A DNA stretch of 46,581 bases. It comes from an uncultured Collinsella sp. GTDB taxonomy: Bacteria > Actinomycetota > Coriobacteriia > Coriobacteriales > Coriobacteriaceae. The notes beneath the pieces are model-generated. The model was given only the letters and a program-made list of their open reading frames with translations. It was not told where the DNA came from and made no database searches. Position numbers and translations under genes: made by a program. The stretch spans positions 1 to 46,581 of the forward strand of contig CAUDZT010000007.1 in the NCBI GenBank assembly GCA_958453935.1. The letters are read 5' to 3'. Below are positions 41,471-46,581 of this stretch, piece by piece; the first letter of the stretch is position 1, and every line of letters starts with the position of its first letter.

Positions 41471-41535
41471 GCTGGTATTGGCTTTGGTCTTAAATTGCCG
41501 TTTTGTTGTTTGACGTACGCTGGTGGGGAGGGCGT

Positions 41536-42885
41536 GTGGCTAAGAAATCTACGGCTATCGATGTAACGCAGGGTGTCATTTGGCAACAGCTGCTGTCGCT
41601 GTGCGTCCCTATCTTCTTTAGCTCGTTTTTTCAGCAGGCTTACACGCTTATTGGTACGTATATCGTCGGCCAGTTTGGCGGCAAGCTCGCGCTGGGTGGC
41701 ATTCAAGCCACGATGGTGCTCACCGAGCTCTGCATTGGCTTTTGCGTTGGCGTTGGCGCTGGCTGCGCGGTCATTACCGGTCAGTATTTTGGTCAGCACG
41801 ATGATGAGCGATTGAGTCGTTCGGTCCATACGGCCATGACGCTCGCGCTGGTGGGCGGTATCGTTTTCTCGATTCTTGGCATAGTGTTCGTTGAGCCCAT
41901 GCTGGTACTTATGAACACGCCGCATGAACTATTGGCCGAGGGCGTGGCCTATGCTCGTTGCTATTTTGCCGCCATGGTTGCGGCGCTGCTGCTCAATATG
42001 GGAACGGCGCTGCTGCGCGCCGTGGGCGACACACGCGGTCCTGCTGTGATCATTGCTTCCGGCTGCCTTGTTAATGCGGTGCTGGATGTCATCTTCGTTG
42101 CCGTGCTTCATATGGAGGCTCTGGGCTGCGGCATCGCGGTGGCGCTGACCATTTGCTCCAACGCCACGATGATCGTGATTCGTATGATGCACGCTCCGGG
42201 TGCGTGGCGGCTTTCACTGTCCAAACTCTGCATTGATCCTGGCATTTGTAAGAGCATGATCTCGTGTGGTCTGCCGCTTGGCTTTCAGTCTGCTGCGTAT
42301 TCGATTTCCAACGTTTTGATTCAGGTGTCGGTCAACTCGTTTGGTGCCGATGTCACCACGGCGTGGGGTCTTTCGGGCCGTTTGGATGGCATTGTCTGGA
42401 TGGTTACCGAGGCGCTTGGTGTGTCGATTACTACGTTCTCGGCGCAGAACTTTGGCGCGCGCAACTACGAGCGCATGCGCAAGGGCTACCATACGTCGCT
42501 TGTGCTGTCGTTTATGCTCATTGGTGGCCTGTCTGCCGTGCTACTGGTGTTCTCGGGTCCGTTGTCGCGTCTGTTTGTCGACGATGCTTCGATTTCGGCC
42601 TACACCACGACGATTCTTCATTTCATCGCGCCGTTCTACGCGATCTTCTCGATTATCGAAAACGCGTCCGGCTCCATCCGCGGCGCTGGCGTGAGCTTCC
42701 AGCCTATGATGCTCACGATTTTTGGCACCGTCGTGCTCAGGGTGATCTGGGTGTTTGCGATTATGCCGTTCGATCCGTCGCTTGAGCACCTGCTGCTGGT
42801 TTACCCCGTAACCTGGCTCATCACGGCCACGATGTTTACCATCTACCACCACAGCGGCAACTGGCTCGGCCGCGCCACCGCCTAA
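41536..42885 (+). CDS. MATE-family multidrug/Na+ efflux transporter
   Basis: 449 aa, about 12 hydrophobic membrane segments. Two homologous halves with typical MATE segments: SLCVPIFFSSFFQQAYTLIGTYIVGQFGG (TM1-2), GTALLRAVGDTRGPAVI, and GLSGRLDGIVWMVTEALGVSITTFSAQNFGARN in the second half. It would export cationic compounds using an ion gradient; substrate unknown. GTG 41536 is five bases after GGGGAGGG. Its TAA stop is the first codon of the inverted repeat at 42884. Confidence 0.93.
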   Translation: MAKKSTAIDVTQGVIWQQLLSLCVPIFFSSFFQQAYTLIGTYIVGQFGGKLALGGIQATMVLTELCIGFCVGVGAGCAVITGQYFGQHDDERLSRSVHTAMTLALVGGIVFSILGIVFVEPMLVLMNTPHELLAEGVAYARCYFAAMVAALLLNMGTALLRAVGDTRGPAVIIASGCLVNAVLDVIFVAVLHMEALGCGIAVALTICSNATMIVIRMMHAPGAWRLSLSKLCIDPGICKSMISCGLPLGFQSAAYSISNVLIQVSVNSFGADVTTAWGLSGRLDGIVWMVTEALGVSITTFSAQNFGARNYERMRKGYHTSLVLSFMLIGGLSAVLLVFSGPLSRLFVDDASISAYTTTILHFIAPFYAIFSIIENASGSIRGAGVSFQPMMLTIFGTVVLRVIWVFAIMPFDPSLEHLLLVYPVTWLITATMFTIYHHSGNWLGRATA

Positions 42886-42971
42886 TGATCCGTAGGGGAC
42901 GGAGGAAAACGGATCATTGACCTGGCGATAAGGCAAAATGATCCGTTTTCCTCCGTCCCCTTCGGATCATT
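42884..42971. repeat. nested inverted repeat with GGGGACGG core
   Basis: Arm 42884-42918 and arm 42937-42971 are reverse complements except for two bases near the core, with an 18-base spacer. Each arm is bounded by AATGATCCG and CGGATCATT around TAGGGGACGGAGGAAAA. The stops of both convergent genes (MATE 42883-42885, cobO 42971-42973) touch its two ends. Same layout as the 4941-5018 element but a different outer sequence. Confidence 0.9.
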
Positions 42972-43456
42972 TAGTATTCGATGCCTTGGCGGGCTAGGAG
43001 GCCTTCGTCGAAGTAGTGTTTGACGGGGCGCATTTCTGTTACTAGGTCCGCGAGATCGGCCAGTGGCAGCAAGCCGCGGCCGGTGAGCACGAGCTCTGTG
43101 GTGGTCGGTTTCATTGCGATCAACGCTTCGACATCTTCGCGCGTCACAAAGCCTCGGCGCATGGCTTCTCCCAGCTCATCCAAGATCAGCATGTCTACCT
43201 GGCTAATCTGCTCGCGTGCGAGCTCCATGATCTGCGCGGCGCAAGCCTCGGGCGTGTCGCGATCGGCCTGCACAATGCGCAGTCCCAGGCGCGGCGCGGC
43301 ATCGTGTTCGGCGCAGTGCAGCTTCTTGGCAAACTGCAGCATGAGTACGTTGAGACCATAACCTGTGGCACGCAAAGCCAGCCCCAAGGCGGCCGTGGTT
43401 TTGCCCTTTCCGTCGCCCGTGTAGATCTGAACCTTGCCGACTTCCAGTGATGCCAT
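42971..43456 (-). CDS. cobO: cob(I)alamin adenosyltransferase (CobO/BtuR type)
   Basis: 161 aa. Adenosylates reduced corrinoids to give coenzyme B12. P-loop GDGKGKTTAALGLALRA at residues 14-30 and LILDELGEAMRRG in the middle identify the family. The segment after the P-loop is slightly shorter than in typical 180-200 aa members. ATG 43456 follows GAAAGGACAG. No other cobalamin genes are adjacent, so it may salvage imported corrinoids. Confidence 0.93.
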   Translation of the reverse strand: MASLEVGKVQIYTGDGKGKTTAALGLALRATGYGLNVLMLQFAKKLHCAEHDAAPRLGLRIVQADRDTPEACAAQIMELAREQISQVDMLILDELGEAMRRGFVTREDVEALIAMKPTTTELVLTGRGLLPLADLADLVTEMRPVKHYFDEGLLARQGIEY

Positions 43457-43548
43457 CTCTGTCCTTTCGTGCCCGGCGTCGGTTTATCGTCGCTCGGGTT
43501 GGGTATTCTAGAAACCATTATCAACCCCAGTAGATGGAGTTCAAGCAG

Positions 43549-45441
43549 ATGGAGATGGATGACAACAAACGTAGACGGAATATGATCCTCTACGTGCTCA
43601 TCGCCTTCGTCGTCTACCTCGTGCTCTCGACCGTTCTGTTCCCCAACATCGGTCACACGCAGCAGATTACGAAGACCGATTACTCGACGTTTGTCAAAGC
43701 GCTCGATAAGAAGAGCGTCAACAAGGTCGAGTACAACACGGACGATTACACGATTTATTACACCAAGAAGGGCGAGGACGAGAACATCGCCTACAAGACG
43801 ACCGGTGTGCCGAATGATGCGGGTTTTACCGATCGCGTGCTTGAATCCGGTGCGTCCCTGGAATCGGTCGTTCCCGACAAGAACTCGGGTTTGATGACCT
43901 ACTACCTGCTCACCCTCATTCTTCCCATGGCGATTTTCTTCCTGATTGGCTGGTGGCTCAACCGCCGCATGAAGAAGGCCATGGGTGATGACGGTCCGTC
44001 GATGAACTTTGGCGGCGGTGGTTTGGGCGGCGGTGGACTGGGCAAGTCCGGCGCGCGCGTGATCGCCTCCAAGGACGTGGGCGTGACCTTTAAGGATGTC
44101 GCCGGCCAGGAAGAGGCCAAGGAGTCCCTCAAGGAGGTCGTCGACTTTCTGGAGAAGCCGCAGCGCTACGAGGAGATCGGCGCCAAACTGCCACGCGGCG
44201 CTCTCCTTGTCGGCCCTCCGGGTACCGGTAAAACCCTGCTCGCCAAGGCTGTGGCCGGTGAGGCGGGCGTGCCGTTCTTTAGTATTTCTGGTTCTGAGTT
44301 TGTTGAGATGTTCGTTGGCCGCGGCGCCGCTAAGGTTCGCGATCTGTTTAAGCAGGCCAAGGAAAAGGCCCCGTGCATCGTGTTTATCGACGAGATCGAT
44401 ACCATCGGTAAGAAGCGCGATGGCGGCGGCTTTAGTGGCAACGACGAGCGCGAACAGACGCTCAACCAGCTGTTGACCGAGATGGACGGCTTCGATAACC
44501 ACAAGGGTATCGTCGTTCTTGCTGCTACCAACCGTCCCGACAGCCTTGACCCGGCCCTGCTGCGCCCCGGTCGTTTTGACCGTCGCATCCCCGTTGAGCT
44601 GCCCGACCTGACCGGACGTAAGAACATCCTCGAGCTGCATGCAAAGAGCGTGAAGACGGAGCCGCCGATCGACCTGACCGCGATTGCCCGCGCCACGCCC
44701 GGTGCCTCGGGCGCCGACCTGGCCAACATCATCAACGAGGGCGCGCTGCGTGCCGTCCGCGAGGGTCGCAAGCGCGCGACTCAGGATGACTTTGAGGAGT
44801 CGGTGGAGGTCGTCATCGCCGGCCAGCAGCGTAAGTCCACGGTTCTGTCCGACCACGAGAAACAGGTCGTGTCCTATCACGAGATCGGCCATGCCATCGT
44901 TGCCGCCCGCCAGAAGGGTTCTGCGCCGGTTACCAAGATCACCATCGTGCCGCGTACGAGCGGTGCTCTGGGCTACACCATGCAGGTCGAGGAGGATGAG
45001 CGCTTCCTGACCACGCGCCAGGAAGTCCTGGACAAGCTCGCTGTCTATTGCGGTGGCCGTGCAGCCGAGGAGCTTATCTTTGGCGAGATGACGACCGGTG
45101 CCGCCAACGATATCGAGCAGGCCACCAAGCTCGCCCGCAACATGGTGACGCGCTTTGGCATGTCCGATGAGTTTGGCATGATGGCGCTTGGTACCGTTCA
45201 GAATGCGTACCTCAACCAGGATACGTCGCTCACCTGCGCCCCCGGTACGGCCGAACGCGTGGACGCGATCGTCGCCAAGCTGATCGAGGATGCGCACGAC
45301 CGCGCTCTGCAGATCCTCAAGGAGAACAAGTTTAAGCTCCATGAGCTGGCTCGTTATCTGTACAAGAAGGAGACGATCACGGGCGAGGAGTTCATGAATC
45401 TCCTCACGCGCGAGAATCCGCTGATGCCAAAGCAGCAGTAA
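43549..45441 (+). CDS. ftsH: ATP-dependent zinc metalloprotease FtsH
   Basis: 630 aa. Membrane-anchored AAA+ protease for quality control. TM1 (MILYVLIAFVVYLVLSTVLF) and TM2 (YLLTLILPMAIFFLIGWWL) flank an extracytoplasmic domain; a Gly-rich linker leads to the AAA domain with GPPGTGKTLL, FIDEIDTIG and the second region of homology (NRPDSLDPALLRPGRFDRR). The zinc site HEIGH begins at about residue 444. Possible starts are ATG 43534, 43549 and 43555; 43549 has GGAG (43536-43539) nine bases upstream. A TATTCT box at 43504-43509 may be its -10. Confidence 0.95.
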   Translation: MEMDDNKRRRNMILYVLIAFVVYLVLSTVLFPNIGHTQQITKTDYSTFVKALDKKSVNKVEYNTDDYTIYYTKKGEDENIAYKTTGVPNDAGFTDRVLESGASLESVVPDKNSGLMTYYLLTLILPMAIFFLIGWWLNRRMKKAMGDDGPSMNFGGGGLGGGGLGKSGARVIASKDVGVTFKDVAGQEEAKESLKEVVDFLEKPQRYEEIGAKLPRGALLVGPPGTGKTLLAKAVAGEAGVPFFSISGSEFVEMFVGRGAAKVRDLFKQAKEKAPCIVFIDEIDTIGKKRDGGGFSGNDEREQTLNQLLTEMDGFDNHKGIVVLAATNRPDSLDPALLRPGRFDRRIPVELPDLTGRKNILELHAKSVKTEPPIDLTAIARATPGASGADLANIINEGALRAVREGRKRATQDDFEESVEVVIAGQQRKSTVLSDHEKQVVSYHEIGHAIVAARQKGSAPVTKITIVPRTSGALGYTMQVEEDERFLTTRQEVLDKLAVYCGGRAAEELIFGEMTTGAANDIEQATKLARNMVTRFGMSDEFGMMALGTVQNAYLNQDTSLTCAPGTAERVDAIVAKLIEDAHDRALQILKENKFKLHELARYLYKKETITGEEFMNLLTRENPLMPKQQ

Positions 45442-45460
45442 TACTGGTTGCGCAGTGTCG

Positions 45461-45500
45461 ATCGCCCCATTTGAGTGTTCATCTCAAATGGGGCGATTTT
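45461..45500 (+). terminator. strong terminator after ftsH, in the DUF523 leader
   Basis: A perfect 15-bp stem (45461-45475 with 45483-45497), a 7-base loop and TTTT. It lies only 20 bases before the DUF523 start, and a TAATACT-like box (about 45439-45445) precedes it. Confidence 0.8.
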
Positions 45501-45519
45501 GCGTGAGGAGAGTTGTTAT

Positions 45520-45981
45520 ATGAAGATCGTGGTAAGTGCCTGCTTGATGGGCGAGAGCTGTAAGTATAACGGGCTCGACAACTACCATCGCGAGCTGATC
45601 GAGGCTTGCAAGCGCACGGGGGCCGAGGTCCTGCTGGTGTGCCCCGAGGTCTTTGGCGGCCTTCCCACGCCGCGCAAGCCATCCGAGATTGTGAACGGCG
45701 AGGTCCGTACCTGCGAGGGCGTCTCGATCGATCGCGAGTTTCGCCTGGGCGCAGAGCGCGCACTCGATATGTGCGAGCAGGCGGGCGGCCCGTCCGAAAT
45801 TGCTGCGTGCATCCTTCAAGATCGTAGTCCCTCGTGCGGCGCGGGTCGCATCTACGACGGAACGTTCAGCGGTACGCTCACTGCGGGCAACGGTGTTTTT
45901 GTCGACCTACTGCTGCACCACGGGTATCGTGTGATTCCCGCAAGTGAGTTCGACCCCAGCATACTGGAACATTGTCCATAG
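45520..45981 (+). CDS. DUF523 domain protein
   Basis: 153 aa, the normal length of the stand-alone family. Conserved cysteine motifs are present: VSACLMGESCKYNG (residues 4-17), VCPEVFGGLPTPR, and LQDRSPSCGAGRIYDG. The Cys pattern suggests metal or Fe-S binding, and the family has no well-settled function that I can state. ATG 45520 has GAGGAG nine bases upstream. Its 3' end abuts mobile-element debris but the protein appears complete. Confidence 0.88.
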   Translation: MKIVVSACLMGESCKYNGLDNYHRELIEACKRTGAEVLLVCPEVFGGLPTPRKPSEIVNGEVRTCEGVSIDREFRLGAERALDMCEQAGGPSEIAACILQDRSPSCGAGRIYDGTFSGTLTAGNGVFVDLLLHHGYRVIPASEFDPSILEHCP

Positions 45982-46196
45982 CACTCGAACCCAACACTTC
46001 CTCACGGGTGACCGTTTTGGCATCATCCGTGAAGTTTATATTGAGTACGACCCGGTCATCAAAGACGTAGACCGAGTTGACAGGCACGTACCCAGGCAGC
46101 CCCTCCCCGCGGCTCTCGCGCAGGAACGCGTACACGGCCCTCCCGTCTCTTGCGCCCCTCCCGGAACTGTCCACATCAGTGTAGCCAATCCAGTCC
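45975..46196 (-). pseudogene. probable C-terminal remnant of a serine recombinase
   Basis: Read on the minus strand this gives ADWIGYTDVDSSGRGARDG, then LPGYVPVNSVYVFDDRVVLN and INFTDDAKTVTREEV, a pattern resembling the C-terminal end of large serine recombinases (VNSVYVYDDRxVL...NxKDGxxTxTxEE). There is no start or catalytic domain, and the frame runs on into the antisense of the DUF523 gene. A fragment at best; another phage- or plasmid-borne origin is possible. Confidence 0.45.
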
Positions 46197-46415
46197 GCCA
46201 AGGGCTGCAGCTCGGACAACGCGGCGATGGAGGGCTTCTTCGGCCTGCTCAAGAAGGAGTTCTGGCACGGCAGGGACTGGTCGGACTGGACCCCCGCCCG
46301 CTTCATCGAGGAGCTCGGGGGCTGGATCGGCCGATACAATACGGAGAGGTGCAGCGATGCGCTCGGTGGCCGCACGCCGGCCGAGCTCCGCTCCGCGCTG
46401 GGAAGGGCCGCGTAA
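46197..46415 (+). pseudogene. IS3-family transposase (OrfB) C-terminal fragment
   Basis: The frame reads AKGCSSDNAAMEGFFGLLKKE followed by FWHGRDWSDWTPARFIEELGGWIGRYNTERC and GRTPAELRSALG, matching the end of IS3-type integrase cores (KGxxxDNAxMExFFGxLKxE ... YNxxR). It carries the catalytic Glu of DDE (in KKEFW) but lacks the two Asp residues and the rest of the protein. About 28 bases past the stop, GTCCGCAGTCCCCA (46430-46443) may be the element's right end. Its left edge abuts the recombinase remnant. Confidence 0.82.
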
Positions 46416-46529
46416 CGGTCCAAGAAATCGTCCGCAGTCCCCATTCTTGCCCCTTTGGGACGGCTTCTTGTTGGGGCGTGTCTGCCCCAAACCCTGCTAG
46501 GAACGAGTACAGCAAACTGGAATTTTAAA

Positions 46530-46581
46530 TTAGTCTTTGCAAATAACCTTTGAACCTTCACCATCAATTACAATTCCCTGA
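46530..46581 (-). CDS. possible C-terminus of a minus-strand gene cut by the window end
   Basis: From the window edge the minus strand reads GIVIDGEGSKVICKD then TAA (46530-46532). The stretch is much more AT-rich than the rest of the window, pointing to acquired DNA. Sixteen residues are too few to name a family. The stretch 46444-46529 between this and the IS end shows no convincing gene. Confidence 0.25.
   Translation of the reverse strand, partial: QGIVIDGEGSKVICKD

Noticed and set aside
43195..45342. 715-aa minus-strand open frame
   Set aside because: Antisense of ftsH running into cobO out of frame; no family features.

Overview
The window reads as a chromosomal segment of a high-GC, Gram-positive gut actinobacterium of the class Coriobacteriia, most likely Collinsella. 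The grounds are the GC-rich codon use, the frequent GTG/TTG starts with AGGAG-type ribosome binding sites, an actinobacterial cell-division/ribosome cluster (SepIVA-like protein, DUF177, rpmF), the sucrose PTS locus, and an overall protein flavour that I recognise but cannot search. Assignment to Collinsella is inference.

Layout. 1-3.9 kb: sucrose locus with an intact LacI-type repressor, a decayed sucrose PTS permease (N-terminal truncation, frameshift, stop, probable internal deletion) and an intact GH32 sucrose-6-phosphate hydrolase. 3.9-7.1 kb: a degenerate Cys/Met-metabolism PLP-fold protein, a 34-bp inverted repeat, an orphan ModE-type regulator, and an IMP dehydrogenase of the Tritrichomonas foetus type. 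7.2-10.6 kb: leuS behind a 121-nt hairpin, and a convergent lipoprotein gene. 10.9-22.5 kb: a long translation/replication run (rimP-nusA-infB-rbfA-nrnA-truB-ribF-dnaG, then rpoD) opened by a clear promoter and a leader terminator. 22.6-22.9 kb: two identical tRNA-Asn genes. 23-28.4 kb: Asp23/Gls24 protein, fakA, recG, rsmD, coaD. 28.5-38 kb: SepIVA-like coiled-coil protein, DUF177, rpmF, plsX, acpP, rnc, smc, ftsY, ffh, joining phospholipid precursor supply, RNA processing, chromosome condensation and protein targeting. 38-46 kb: a DUF134/NifX-type metalloregulator with two operator-like palindromes, thyA-folA, an rRNA/tRNA 2'-O-methyltransferase, a MATE pump, cobO, ftsH and DUF523. The last 600 bases are a scar of mobile-element debris (IS3 transposase C-terminus and a probable recombinase remnant).

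Most of the window is housekeeping. The less ordinary signals are the T. foetus-like IMP dehydrogenase whose catalytic residues fall on exactly the parasite numbering, a zinc-finger-like tail on NusA, a family of nested inverted repeats with a GGGACG core placed at gene ends, a recurring layout in which a -10-like box is followed by an intrinsic-terminator hairpin inside the 5' leader, the long leuS leader hairpin, and the twin palindromes before the DUF134 gene. I found no CRISPR array, prophage, or recognisable defence or biosynthetic cluster.
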